A DNA stretch of 34,284 bases from Aquipseudomonas alcaligenes NBRC 14159. GTDB lineage: Bacteria > Pseudomonadota > Gammaproteobacteria > Pseudomonadales > Pseudomonadaceae. Below, piece after piece: positions 9,100-17,660 of the stretch. The DNA lies in contig NZ_BATI01000046.1 in the NCBI RefSeq assembly GCF_000467105.1, forward strand, positions 1 to 34,284, written 5' to 3'. Every line of letters starts with the position of its first letter. Within the stretch, counting starts at the first letter, position 1. The notes beneath the pieces are model-generated. The model did not search any database. It had not been told where the DNA came from and was given only the letters and a program-made list of their open reading frames with translations. Position numbers and translations under genes: made by a program.

Positions 9100-11666
9100 T
9101 TGCCTCCATGCAGATTGAGCCGCAGCACGCCGTGCTCGGGGAAGTTGGGGTCGTTGTCCAGGCGGGCGATTTCCAGGCGGCCGAGGCCGATGAAGCCGTC
9201 GGCCAGCGGCTTGGGATCGGCCTGGCCCTGGCGCTGCAGGCGCGTCACCTGCACTGAGGCCACCCCGGGCACGGTACGTGCCGCGGCGTACAGCGGGCTG
9301 AGGAAGAAGGTCTGGCCGAAGCTGAAGTTGTCCGGGTGGAACAGGCCGCGGGTGCCGTCGGCGCGCTGGCGGTTGCCGAGTACGTCGAGCAGGCCGCGGC
9401 GCACGTCGCTGCGGAAGTAGCCGGCCCTGACGCAGACCAGCAGGTCGATCTCCAGCGACACCTGCACCGGCTGGTTGACCCGCAGGTCGTGGCCGGCCAT
9501 GCGGTAGCGGTCCAGGTGCTCGACCACGGCCTCGGCGAAAGGCGCATCTACCGCCGCACCGCCGTCGCGGTCGACGGTGACGAACACCGTGTGCCAGCTG
9601 CCGGTCCAGCGCAGGCCGGCAGCGGCGCGCTGCACACCGGCCAGGCGCTCGGTGACCTCGGCGTAATCCTCGGGCGTGACGGCCCGCTCCTGGGTGCGGA
9701 ATGCTTGCGGCGCGGCGCGGCGCAGCTCGGCGGGATGCTCGGCGGCGAGCCCGCCGGTGGCCGGCAGCGGGTTGCTCACCGCGACGATGCGCGCCTCGGC
9801 GCTGACCACATGGGCAATGCTGGCGGCGCCGACATTGCCGGTCGGGCCGTTGCCGACCCGGTAGTAGGCCCGGAAGTCGTCGCCGACGTTGGGCCGGCGG
9901 CCATGGCGGTCGTCGCCGAAGCGCAGGCGGGCGCTGCCGTCGTTCTCCGCTTCGAGCACGAAGTGGCGGTCCTCGGCCTTGCTGTCCAGCAGGTTGCGCT
10001 GCACGCCCCAGTGTTCAGGGCTGACCTGCGGACCGCTTTCCAGGCGCAAGGCGGGCAGTGCGTCGGCGCTACGCCAGCGCAGGGCAGCGCTGGCGGCGGC
10101 ATCCGGGTCGAACAGCACCCATTCGCGGCGCAGCAGGCCGCCGTCCAGCACCCGACGCTGGACCCGGCCCCTGTGGGTCACCGGCCCCTCGGCCAGCAGC
10201 GGTCGGTAGCGCGGCGGCAGCGGCTCGGCGGCCTGCAGCTGGCAGGCGCCACCACTGGCCGGGTACTGCAGGCGTGGCTGCGGCACCTCGGCCAGCGCCT
10301 CGTCGAGCACGCTGCGACCGTGGTCGACCAGCAGCATGTTGCCCAGGGCGAGGCTGACGTCGGCCAGCTGCACCTGGCCGTGGGCCTCGTCCGTCTCGCT
10401 GGAGATGCACAGGGCGAAGGGCAGGGCGTCGTCGGCATGCCAGGCGATCTCGGTGATCTCGCTGTCGTCCAGCGGGTCGAGCAGCGGGTCGCTACCGTTG
10501 AAGGCGCGCACCCGGGTCAGACGTACGGCGTGGCGGTGCTGCGGGTCGGCGTCGGCCGCCTCGCCGGTGAGCGGCCCCATCACCTCCTGCAACAGCAGCA
10601 CATCGCCCACGGCCAGGTCGGGCAGGTGGCCGCGCAGGGTGGCGGCGGTGGCGCCTATCGGCAGACAGCAGCGGGCATCGCTCCAGGTATGGAAGAACAG
10701 TTGGTTGTGCGCCTCGCGCAGGCTGATCTCGTGCATCGGCTCGAACACCAGTGGCGTGGCCTGCAGCGCCTGTCGCTCCTGCGGCGAGTCGGCGAGGATG
10801 CGCGCCGGCACGCCAGGCACCCGGGTGTAGAAGCGCAGCCCGGCGGGCAGCGGGAAGGGGCCGCCGCTGACCTGCAGGTGCAGCCAGGCGCGGGCGTTGC
10901 AGCCTTCGTGCAGCTGGTAGTCCACCAGCAACGCGTGGCGGCGCAGGCTGCTGCGCCGGCGCGCCGTGTGCAGGTAGGCCTCGGTGGCGACGGCGTCGAG
11001 CTGGTAGTGCTGCAGATCGCCGACATAGGCGATCAGCTCGCCCAGGGTGGTGGCCAGGTCCGCCGGGCTGCGGTCGCGCCAGCCGGGCATCTGCCGGGCC
11101 AGGCGGTCCATCACCAGGCGGCGCAGGCTGGCATAGTCGCGGGCCAGGTAGTTGATGTCGGCGGCGGCAGCGACCGGTTCGGGGCAGTCGTGCTGCGGCT
11201 TGCAGTCGAAGTCGCTGGGGCATTCGACTTTGAAGGCGAAGTCCACCGCCGACAGGCGCGGGTCGAAGTCCGCCAGCGGGGTGTCCAGCGAGCCGGCCTG
11301 GCGCAGGCGCAGGCTATAGGTGGAGTGATCGCCGTCGCTGTCGGTGCGTACCACCAGCACATGGTCGGGCTCGTCCAGCGCCAGGAACAATGCCTGCTCG
11401 GCGGCGCTGGCCTGGGCCGGCGGGGTACTGGCGATACCGAGCCACTCGACATTGACCTGGCGTACGCGTTCACCGCCGCTGACGCTCAGGTTGTCCGGGC
11501 TGAGCCCGGCCGGCACTGGTTTCAGCAGGCGCACCAGCAGGGTGCGCTGGCGCGGGCTGCCCGGTGGCGCGTCGAGGTCGAGCACCTCCAGATGGTCGAT
11601 GCCGTTGAGGCTCGGGTGGGCGTCCACCAGGGCCCGGCGGTTTTCCTCGCAGCAGTGGTAGATCAT
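9096..11666 (-). CDS. Baseplate J-type wedge protein (Afp11-like)
   Basis: 856 residues. The start IYHCCEENRRALVDAHPSLN is the conserved opening of the first J-type protein of eCIS operons, and CPSDFDCKPQHDCPEP near residues 148-163 is a Cys pattern typical of this family. The J signature is at about residue 665 (AVTPEDYAEVTERLAGVQ). By homology with gp6/Afp11 it forms dimers around the hub and triggers sheath contraction. Order and coupling agree: gp25-like gene directly upstream, second J-type gene directly downstream, each with a four-base ATGA overlap. Confidence 0.9.
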   Translation of the reverse strand: MIYHCCEENRRALVDAHPSLNGIDHLEVLDLDAPPGSPRQRTLLVRLLKPVPAGLSPDNLSVSGGERVRQVNVEWLGIASTPPAQASAAEQALFLALDEPDHVLVVRTDSDGDHSTYSLRLRQAGSLDTPLADFDPRLSAVDFAFKVECPSDFDCKPQHDCPEPVAAAADINYLARDYASLRRLVMDRLARQMPGWRDRSPADLATTLGELIAYVGDLQHYQLDAVATEAYLHTARRRSSLRRHALLVDYQLHEGCNARAWLHLQVSGGPFPLPAGLRFYTRVPGVPARILADSPQERQALQATPLVFEPMHEISLREAHNQLFFHTWSDARCCLPIGATAATLRGHLPDLAVGDVLLLQEVMGPLTGEAADADPQHRHAVRLTRVRAFNGSDPLLDPLDDSEITEIAWHADDALPFALCISSETDEAHGQVQLADVSLALGNMLLVDHGRSVLDEALAEVPQPRLQYPASGGACQLQAAEPLPPRYRPLLAEGPVTHRGRVQRRVLDGGLLRREWVLFDPDAAASAALRWRSADALPALRLESGPQVSPEHWGVQRNLLDSKAEDRHFVLEAENDGSARLRFGDDRHGRRPNVGDDFRAYYRVGNGPTGNVGAASIAHVVSAEARIVAVSNPLPATGGLAAEHPAELRRAAPQAFRTQERAVTPEDYAEVTERLAGVQRAAAGLRWTGSWHTVFVTVDRDGGAAVDAPFAEAVVEHLDRYRMAGHDLRVNQPVQVSLEIDLLVCVRAGYFRSDVRRGLLDVLGNRQRADGTRGLFHPDNFSFGQTFFLSPLYAAARTVPGVASVQVTRLQRQGQADPKPLADGFIGLGRLEIARLDNDPNFPEHGVLRLNLHGGK

Positions 11667-12031
11667 GCTGGTGCTCCCTGCACGAAGCTGTCCTCGCGCC
11701 GCTGGTTGCTACGCAGGATGCGGTACTGCACCTGCACCGCCAGACGTGCGTCGACGGCGCTGACCTCGACCGCCTCGACCTGGATCAGATCGGCCAGCCA
11801 CTGTTGCAGCGCACCTTGCACGAGGAACTGCACGGTGGCCGCCAGCTCCGGGCTGTTCGGCGCGAACACCAGCTCGCGCAGGCCGCTGCCGAAGTCGGGG
11901 CGCATCACCCGCTCGCCGGGCGCGGTGAACAGCACCTGCTCGATCAGCCCGCGAATCCAGGTGGCTTCGTCCGCCTCGCGGCTGCGGCCATGGCCGTCGA
12001 AGGAGTAGGGGAAGTGCAGTCGCTGGGTCAT
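11663..12031 (-). CDS. gp25-like baseplate wedge protein (Afp9-like)
   Basis: 122 residues with the start taken at the ATG that gives TQRLHFPYSFDGHGR. A longer in-frame version reaching upstream would run across the PAAR gene and is unlikely. The core matches the gp25/IraD family: WIRGLIEQVLFTAPGERVMRPDFGSGL contains the conserved ER..RPDFG signature, and the protein is of normal length. gp25 proteins join the baseplate wedge to the first sheath ring and start sheath polymerisation. The ATG lies two bases after the stop of the PAAR gene. Confidence 0.92.
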   Translation of the reverse strand: MTQRLHFPYSFDGHGRSREADEATWIRGLIEQVLFTAPGERVMRPDFGSGLRELVFAPNSPELAATVQFLVQGALQQWLADLIQVEAVEVSAVDARLAVQVQYRILRSNQRREDSFVQGAPA

Positions 12032-12033
12032 GC

Positions 12034-12354
12034 TCAGCTCCCTATCACGCGGGTCTGCGCCGCTACCGGCAGCAGCGGCGTGCCGTTGGGCGCGCAGACC
12101 GCCTGGCTGTCCATCAGCACCAGCGGCTGGCCGTTGGACAGCACCCGGGTCGCCGCCACCACCCATTGCCCGGTGACGCAGGGCACCGGGCTGCTGGAGA
12201 CATTGAATGGACAACCGGCGATCACATAGGGACCGCTCATCAACACCGTTGGCTGGCCGCTGACCAGCACCCGCGGATTGGGCACGGTCGGCGTGGCGGT
12301 ACCGCCGTGGGCGCAGAGCACACTGGCGCCGACGTGGAGGAGGGGACCGGGCAT
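12034..12354 (-). CDS. PAAR-like spike tip protein (Afp10-like)
   Basis: 106 residues starting at MPGPLLHVGASVLCAHGG. The start is fixed by a GGAGG ribosome site 9 bases upstream; a longer frame begins earlier but has no such site. The sequence has PAAR-like beta turns: VLCAHGGTATP, NPRVLVSGQPTVLMSGPYVIAGC, and a Cys/His set (HVG, CAHGG, C near 52, C near 62, C near 90) able to hold a metal. It should cap the tip of the gp5-like spike encoded just upstream and may carry effectors. The gap to the spike gene (12355-12467) is the largest within the structural block and contains no other gene that I can see. Confidence 0.82.
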   Translation of the reverse strand: MPGPLLHVGASVLCAHGGTATPTVPNPRVLVSGQPTVLMSGPYVIAGCPFNVSSSPVPCVTGQWVVAATRVLSNGQPLVLMDSQAVCAPNGTPLLPVAAQTRVIGS

Positions 12355-12467
12355 CTCAGCAAGCCTCCGTGAGCCACGGGGCACGCTGCTGCGTTGCGTG
12401 TCTGTCCATATCTGCCTCCTTGTTCCGCATTCCACGGGAACTGCAATCGATCGCCCGCATGGGCGGC

Positions 12468-12980
12468 CTAGATCACCGTCAGCGCGCCGTTGTTGATGGT
12501 GACTGCCGGCCCGATCAGGGTGAGCATGGCGCCCTTGCCGTTCTGGATGTAGATGCCGGTGTCATTGACTATCAGGGTGGCGCCGGTGGCGCTCTTGAGC
12601 ATGATTCCGCCGGTGGGGCCAGGCAGGTCGGAGATGGTCAGGCCATTCTGCAGCGGGGTTTGCAGGGTGATGGCCGACAGCCCCGGCGGGGTGAGGCGGG
12701 CCAGGGCCGGGATCTCCGCCGCGCTGCCCCAGAAGCAGCCGACCCAGATCGGGTGGTCGGGGTTGCCCTGCTCGAACTCGATCCACACCCCGGAGCCGAT
12801 CATCGGCAGCGCCAGCATGCCGTTCTGGATGCCGGCTACCGGCACGCAGGGCATGGCCCAGCTGGTCGGGACCAGGCCAGCGACATCCGGCACCTGCACC
12901 TGCAGGCGGCCCTGCTGCATGGGGTCGATGTTGTTCAACACCATGCCGCGATACTTGCCGTAGTAGCGTTGCTGGCTCAT
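12468..12980 (-). CDS. gp5-like OB-fold spike protein (second half of a split VgrG)
   Basis: 170 residues. YYGKYRGMVLNNIDPMQQGR followed by VQVPDV is the standard opening of the gp5/VgrG OB-fold (phage baseplate V), and GSGVWIEFEQGNPDHPIWVG closes that domain. The C-terminal 50 residues are short beta-helix-like repeats (ITLQTPLQNGLTISD, ILVNDTG-type strands) typical of the needle. It forms the trimeric spike under the hub. Its ATG overlaps the stop of the gp27-like gene by four bases, so the hub and the spike, fused in Afp8 or VgrG, are two coupled genes here. Confidence 0.9.
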   Translation of the reverse strand: MSQQRYYGKYRGMVLNNIDPMQQGRLQVQVPDVAGLVPTSWAMPCVPVAGIQNGMLALPMIGSGVWIEFEQGNPDHPIWVGCFWGSAAEIPALARLTPPGLSAITLQTPLQNGLTISDLPGPTGGIMLKSATGATLIVNDTGIYIQNGKGAMLTLIGPAVTINNGALTVI

Positions 12981-14116
12981 GCGGGCACCGTGGGCGTGAT
13001 GGAGATGAGGCCGTTGCGGCTGAGGTTGAAGCTCTGAGTGAACTTGCCGCGGGCCAGGGTGCTGGTGACGCTGCTGACGTAGTACAGGCCGTCGTAGGCA
13101 ACCCCGGCGCCGCGCACCCCGACCAGCTTGCGCGGGCGCAGGATGCGACCGTAGCGCAGCACGTCGAGGCTGCCGCTGGCGGTCACCGCATCCTGGGACT
13201 TCTTCGCCTCGGCCAGCCCGGCGCTGATGGCTTGCATCGGGTTCATCTTGGCCGTGTCCTTCATCATCTTGATGTTGGCCAGCGGCGTGGACAGCACGCC
13301 CAGCGGCGGCTGCAGCGGATTGAGGTTGGGAATCGGGATGGGGATGGGTACGCGGGTCATCTGGTTCTGGATGAACACCACCGGCAGCACGCCCTTGGTC
13401 GGGTCGAAGCTGAAGTTCAGCGACTCGACGTTGGTGTGCGCATCCATGTCGATGTTCAGCGCCGGCTGCGGCGGGCCGACTTTGATCTCCGGGCCGAAGT
13501 AGGCGATGTTGGTCAGCGGCACCTCGCCCGGTTCGATGTAGAACACATGGCCGACTTCCTCGGCCAACTGGCGGATATAGGCCAGGTCGGTGCCCTGCTG
13601 GGCGGGGATGCGCTCGATGGGGATCGGCACATCCGTGAAGAACGACGGGATCGGCAGGGGAATGATGCCGAACGCCGCGTACTTGGCGCAGATCAGCGCC
13701 ACCCGCGCCTCGATCGGCATGGCCGGGTAGGGCATGCCGGAGAAGTCGATCAGGTCCATGACCTTGGTCAGGTCCTCGCCGGTGATGGTGATGCTGCCGG
13801 GCTGGCGGTTCTGCCCGGCCTGCACCTCGACGTTGGTCAGCACGCCGTCGAACAGCGGCTGCGGCCGCCCACCCAGGGTAACGATCAGCACCACCCGCAG
13901 CGGCGGCGTGCCCAGGCTGGTGTTGTTGCCCACGGCGATCAGGAACAGGGTGTTCAGCTCGGACTTGCTGTTGACCTTGAAGCGCAGCTGGAAGCCGCTG
14001 GCCCCCTCGCTGGCGCTGGTCACCGTGACCTCTTCGAGGGCGTCGATCAGCATGGCCGGTACCGGCAGCGGAATGATCGGGCCGATCAGCAGGCTGAGGT
14101 GCACGGCGTTGCTCAT
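12977..14116 (-). CDS. gp27/gpD-like baseplate hub protein (first half of a split VgrG/Afp8)
   Basis: 379 residues. The layout matches phage late control gene D/gp27 hub proteins: an N-terminal beta domain (LPVPAMLIDALEEVTVTS), a central part with GSITITGEDLTKVMDLID and a stretch resembling the GTDLAYIRQLAEEVGHVFYI hub signature, and a C-terminal domain ending RYGRILRPRKLVGVRGAG and YYVSSVTSTLARGKFTQSF. The hub trimer links the inner tube to the spike. It overlaps the LysM gene upstream and the OB-fold spike gene downstream by four bases each. Confidence 0.9.
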   Translation of the reverse strand: MSNAVHLSLLIGPIIPLPVPAMLIDALEEVTVTSASEGASGFQLRFKVNSKSELNTLFLIAVGNNTSLGTPPLRVVLIVTLGGRPQPLFDGVLTNVEVQAGQNRQPGSITITGEDLTKVMDLIDFSGMPYPAMPIEARVALICAKYAAFGIIPLPIPSFFTDVPIPIERIPAQQGTDLAYIRQLAEEVGHVFYIEPGEVPLTNIAYFGPEIKVGPPQPALNIDMDAHTNVESLNFSFDPTKGVLPVVFIQNQMTRVPIPIPIPNLNPLQPPLGVLSTPLANIKMMKDTAKMNPMQAISAGLAEAKKSQDAVTASGSLDVLRYGRILRPRKLVGVRGAGVAYDGLYYVSSVTSTLARGKFTQSFNLSRNGLISITPTVPA

Positions 14117-14472
14117 GAGTCCGCTCCTGGCACGCCTTCCGGCAGGGTAATGCGCAGCGTGCGGCCGACCGTCTCGGTCAGCTCGTCCGGGCGCAGCGCG
14201 CCGTTGCCGTCGCAGAGCCGCCAGTACTGCTGCGGGTCACCCAGATAACGCGCGGCCAGGTTGTCGATGCGGTCGCCAACCGCCACGCGATGTTCGCTCA
14301 GGGTGGCGAAGTGCTCCGGCGGCGGCACGAAACGCCGCCGCACATAGCTCAGCACCTCGCCGTCGGCGCGGGTCCACTGGGCGATGTCCAGGCCGTGGTA
14401 ACGGCTGTCCGGGGCGAAGGCCGGCGCGGTAATGGCATTAGCCTGCAGGAAGGCCTTGAGCGGGTCGGTCAT
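14113..14472 (-). CDS. LysM-domain baseplate protein (gp53-like)
   Basis: 119 residues. The C-terminal half reads as a LysM module: EHRVAVGDRIDNLAARYLGD, then QQYWRLCDGNGALRPDEL, closing with LRITLPEG. This is the classic LysM order of a GD turn, a W/N helix and a final strand. In Afp7/Pvc7 the LysM part is fused to the tube-like domain; here it is a separate gene coupled by four-base overlaps to the CIS tube gene upstream and the hub gene downstream. It likely clamps the hub to the baseplate, as gp53 does, rather than binding peptidoglycan. Confidence 0.88.
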   Translation of the reverse strand: MTDPLKAFLQANAITAPAFAPDSRYHGLDIAQWTRADGEVLSYVRRRFVPPPEHFATLSEHRVAVGDRIDNLAARYLGDPQQYWRLCDGNGALRPDELTETVGRTLRITLPEGVPGADS

Positions 14473-15122
14473 GGCAGGCCTCCGATGCCCAGCGCGTCGA
14501 AGCCGAAGGTGGCGGCCTTGCCGGCCAGCTTCTCGCGCGATTGCAGATAGGCCATGAACAGCCCGCCGCCCTTGTGCTCGAAACCGAGGTCGTCGATCGA
14601 GAGCACGCGCAGGCTGAGGTTGCAGGTGGCGTTGATCGGGTTCAGTTGCGGGTCGAAGGCTTCCTCGGCGATGGAGAAGTCGGTCACCCGCACCGGCACG
14701 ATGCGCTTGGCGCCCCAGACGAACAGCACCAGTGACGACTCCATCGGCGCTATCTCCAGGGTGCCGGCTGCGGACAGCGCCTTGCCGGCCAGCAGATCGG
14801 CCGCCGCCGGATTGATCAGCGACTCCAGCACCGCCAGCTGCGGCGCGATGCCGGCGTCCACCACGGCCTGATGCTGCTCGGGAAACTGCAACTGGTCAGC
14901 GGCATCGATCTCCGCCTCCAGCTGGAAGGTCTCCACCGCCGGCCCCTTGAGGCGCAGGGCCTCCGAGCGCTCGGCGCCTTCACCGGCGCCTTGCACCTGC
15001 AGGCTGCGGGTGAGCTTCTCCGGGTTGTACTGCAAGGCGATCACCCGGCGCACCCGAGCCGACTGCGGGTCGATCATGACCAGGCCGGCTTTGATCAGGC
15101 GCGGGCTGCGAGACAGGCTCAT
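14469..15122 (-). CDS. CIS tube/hub-connector protein (Afp7 N-terminal-like)
   Basis: 217 residues from the ATG at 15122, which sits 7 bases after an AAGGAG ribosome site; a GTG six bases earlier is too close to that site. The signature RRVIALQYNPEKLTRSL is the hallmark of the contractile injection system tube protein (CIS_tube) family, and VLFVWGAKRIVPVRVTDFSIAEEAFDPQLNPI follows the family pattern of a two-layer beta fold. It probably forms the first tube-like ring on the hub. It is followed by the LysM protein with a four-base overlap. Confidence 0.9.
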   Translation of the reverse strand: MSLSRSPRLIKAGLVMIDPQSARVRRVIALQYNPEKLTRSLQVQGAGEGAERSEALRLKGPAVETFQLEAEIDAADQLQFPEQHQAVVDAGIAPQLAVLESLINPAAADLLAGKALSAAGTLEIAPMESSLVLFVWGAKRIVPVRVTDFSIAEEAFDPQLNPINATCNLSLRVLSIDDLGFEHKGGGLFMAYLQSREKLAGKAATFGFDALGIGGLP

Positions 15123-15140
15123 GACCACTCTCCTTGTTGT

Positions 15141-16643
15141 CTAGAAATGGAAGGTCAGGCTGCCGCCCAGGGATGGACCTGGGGCGACGCCGGGACCGGG
15201 TGGCGTATCCGGGCGGGTGAGCGGCCCCGTTACGCCGATCTGCGCGGAAAACACCGGCACCTCGCGGCAGGGCGCGCCAACGCGCTCGATCTCCGAATTC
15301 AGTTTCACAATCGCGGAGACCACCTCGGCATAGCGCATGTGCGGCGCGAAGGTCTGCGACAAGGCGCTGGCGTCCGCAGCGGGGGCGGGCGGGTTCTGCA
15401 CGGCGAGGATCGCGTCGCGCAAGCGATTGCCGGCCGTAGTCAGGGCGCTGCGAGCGGCTTCCGGGCTGACCGCCTGGCAGGTCGTCCGCGTGGTTTGTAC
15501 CGTGAGTCCGGCCGAACCTACGCCCTCGGTGGTAATACCGGCACGGGCGATGATGCGCACGTGGGGCACGGCGTTGATGGTGGCGGTGAAGGAAAACTCG
15601 CTGGTGCTGGCGTTCAGCGAGAACACCACCAGGCGCGCGCCGCTGAAGGGCACGGGCAGCTGGATGGCCAGCGAAGCCGGAAGGTCGATGGTGAATGCCG
15701 CCGGCCCCAGGTTGAAGTTGATCGTCGTTGAAGGCAGTGACAGTCCGCCGCCGCTGCCGCTAGAACTACCGCCGCCTGTAGTGGCTGGCGCCGGTTGCGG
15801 CCCGGTCATGGAGCGGCGAGGGCCAGGGGCTTGCGGCGCCGAGTAGGAACCGAAGTTGGGTGTCAGGCAGGGGTTGCCGCCCACCAGGGAGGTAACCGGA
15901 ACGCCGGGGACGCAGGCGCGCCAGGCGCTCAGCATGCGTGCCTGGGTGACGACTTCCGGGGCCTGACGACTGAGGCGGCACAGGGTTCCCAGGTCACAGG
16001 CGGCCTCGGCCGCGGTGGCCTGGGCCGAAGCCGGAGTGGCGGGGGCCTGCTGACGAAGAACCCGTTGTTGCCCTGCGGGCGATTGCTGCACCACATGAGC
16101 CAGTTCATGCGCGAGTAGCTCGCGGCCTGATGACGTCTCGGGCGCGAAACGTCCCTGCGCGAACACCACGTGGGAGCCTACGGTGTAGGCATGGGCCGAG
16201 ACATCGCGGGCCGAGGCACTGGCCTGCTCGTCGTGATGGATGCGCACGCGGCTGAAATCATGGCCAAAGCGTGGTTCGAAGAAGGCACGGCTGCTGGCCG
16301 GCAGGGCCGTACCGGGAGTATTGAGCACGCTGGCGACACTGGCGGGCGCCGGACCCGCCTCCGCTGTGGTGCTGGCCAGGCGACTGAGCAGCGGGCCGTG
16401 CGAGCCCGGCAGCGGAGCGGCATGGCCCATGTGCAGTACCTGCGCCGCGGCCCGGTCGGCTTCCTGTTCGAGAGGATCATGGCTGGCACCGATGCTCAGG
16501 CGCTTCTGTATGCCCAGGGCCTTTTTCTTGCGGCAGCTTTCGCACTCGCTGTCCATGCCCGCCGAGCCGCCGCACGCGCATTTTCGCTGCAGCAGAAGAT
16601 GACTGGCTGCTGGTTGGGCCGAGGGGGTGGTAGTGGTTTTCAC
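15141..16643 (-). CDS. DUF4157 (eCIS core) protein 3, beta-rich C-terminus
   Basis: 500 residues from a GTG start with a GAGGAG site 7 bases upstream. An N-terminal Cys group (C22, C24, C34, C37 in KCACGG...ECESC) may bind zinc. DUF4157 covers about 115-190 with FGHDFSRVRIHHD and the HELAH metalloprotease-like motif at 179-183. After a Pro/Gly/Ser linker near 280-300 the C-terminus is beta-rich (FTIDLPASLAIQLPVPF) and ends GGSLTFHF, with a final aromatic residue resembling outer-membrane beta-strand ends. DUF4157 marks eCIS loci and is often joined to toxin domains, so this is a cargo candidate. The N-terminal half is plainly a paralogue of the protein at 17661-19271. No toxin family was recognised. 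Confidence 0.85.
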   Translation of the reverse strand: MKTTTTPSAQPAASHLLLQRKCACGGSAGMDSECESCRKKKALGIQKRLSIGASHDPLEQEADRAAAQVLHMGHAAPLPGSHGPLLSRLASTTAEAGPAPASVASVLNTPGTALPASSRAFFEPRFGHDFSRVRIHHDEQASASARDVSAHAYTVGSHVVFAQGRFAPETSSGRELLAHELAHVVQQSPAGQQRVLRQQAPATPASAQATAAEAACDLGTLCRLSRQAPEVVTQARMLSAWRACVPGVPVTSLVGGNPCLTPNFGSYSAPQAPGPRRSMTGPQPAPATTGGGSSSGSGGGLSLPSTTINFNLGPAAFTIDLPASLAIQLPVPFSGARLVVFSLNASTSEFSFTATINAVPHVRIIARAGITTEGVGSAGLTVQTTRTTCQAVSPEAARSALTTAGNRLRDAILAVQNPPAPAADASALSQTFAPHMRYAEVVSAIVKLNSEIERVGAPCREVPVFSAQIGVTGPLTRPDTPPGPGVAPGPSLGGSLTFHF

Positions 16644-16700
16644 TGAACCGCTCCTCGGCCGATCGACCCGTGGTGTGCCGCCACGCGTGCGGTTATGCGT

Positions 16701-17600
16701 TCAGGCCACACGGCTATCGCCTCCCGCCGGTGGTTCACCCATGTCGACCTGGGCCACCAAGTCGGGGTCGAGTCCCATTTCGCGCACCTCTTCGCGGCTG
16801 TAGCCGAGGAGCAGCAGCAGAGCGACGGCCTCCGCCATCGACAAGCCTGCGGCGGCCAGTTTCGTCACCGGCTCCGGGTCGAGCAGGGCGACGATGACGG
16901 TCGCCAGCAGGGCCAGCGACAGCCCCAGAATCAGCAGGGCGTCGAGCACCCGTGAGGTGGAGGTGTCTGGACGCGAAGCGCCAAAACACATGCAGCGCTT
17001 GTCGGGATAGGTGCCGCCCCAGTAACACTTGCCGCTGCCACCATGACCGCAGGAATAGATCCCCTTGCACATGTTCTGCGGCACGCTGGCGCAGTTGACC
17101 CGCGCAACAAAAGGCGCCGGCGCCGCAGGCATCGACACGCTGTCGTTCGTCGCGCCATTGCGGGCTCGCGCCTGCATGGCAGCGACGGCAAAACGGTCGG
17201 CGGCCTGTTCATAGGCATCGCCCGGGACGTTGATGTCTAGCGGAGCGGCGGCGCGGTCACGCAAGGCGCCTTGCTGGAGGGTGTGTGCCAGTTCATGGGC
17301 CAGCAGATACTGGCCGGCAGGGGTTTCCGGTGCATAACGGCCGGCACCGAACACCACATGATTACCCACGGCGTAGGCATGGGCATCCACCGCCTGCGCC
17401 GAGGCGGCGGCCTGCTGGTCGGCATGCAGGCGCACCTGGCTGAAGTCATGGCCGAAGCGTGCGGAAAAGAAGCGTTGGGTATGCGCATCGAGTGGGCGGC
17501 CGGGACGGGCGATGACGGCGTTCACCAGCGCGGGCGCGACCTGTCCGCCGCGCTTGCGGGATGACGAGTCTGAACGGCTCGGGCTCAGGTTCTGGTACAT
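16701..17600 (-). CDS. DUF4157 (eCIS core) protein 2, Cys-rich and one-TM C-terminus
   Basis: 299 residues; ATG with an AGAGGCG site 5 bases upstream. The DUF4157 domain is near residues 35-110 (FFSARFGHDFSQVRLHADQ, HELAH at 102-106). It lacks the N-terminal CxC Cys group of the other two. Residues 170-205 hold six cysteines (C170, C178, C184, C192, C203, C205) among Gly, Lys and Tyr, like a small disulfide or metal knot. A hydrophobic helix follows at about 220-240, then a short acidic tail. The Cys module plus one transmembrane helix suggests a membrane-acting cargo or an anchor. The flanking gaps are about 60 bases, unlike the overlaps elsewhere, which fits an inserted module. Confidence 0.82.
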   Translation of the reverse strand: MYQNLSPSRSDSSSRKRGGQVAPALVNAVIARPGRPLDAHTQRFFSARFGHDFSQVRLHADQQAAASAQAVDAHAYAVGNHVVFGAGRYAPETPAGQYLLAHELAHTLQQGALRDRAAAPLDINVPGDAYEQAADRFAVAAMQARARNGATNDSVSMPAAPAPFVARVNCASVPQNMCKGIYSCGHGGSGKCYWGGTYPDKRCMCFGASRPDTSTSRVLDALLILGLSLALLATVIVALLDPEPVTKLAAAGLSMAEAVALLLLLGYSREEVREMGLDPDLVAQVDMGEPPAGGDSRVA

Positions 17601-17660
17601 CGTGCGCCTCTTTCGTTCGTCACTGCGCCGCAGCGGCCTGGCCGCCCGGTGCTGCCGGAT

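Noticed and set aside
3005..12008. Very long open frames on the + strand (for example 3005-5578, 7075-9420, 9336-12008).
   Set aside because: They lie opposite well-supported eCIS baseplate genes and arise from high GC content; their proteins are low in complexity and match no pattern.
12032..12214. Extended N-terminus of the gp25-like protein.
   Set aside because: It would overlap most of the PAAR-like gene, uses a TTG start and adds an unfamily-like, low-complexity sequence.
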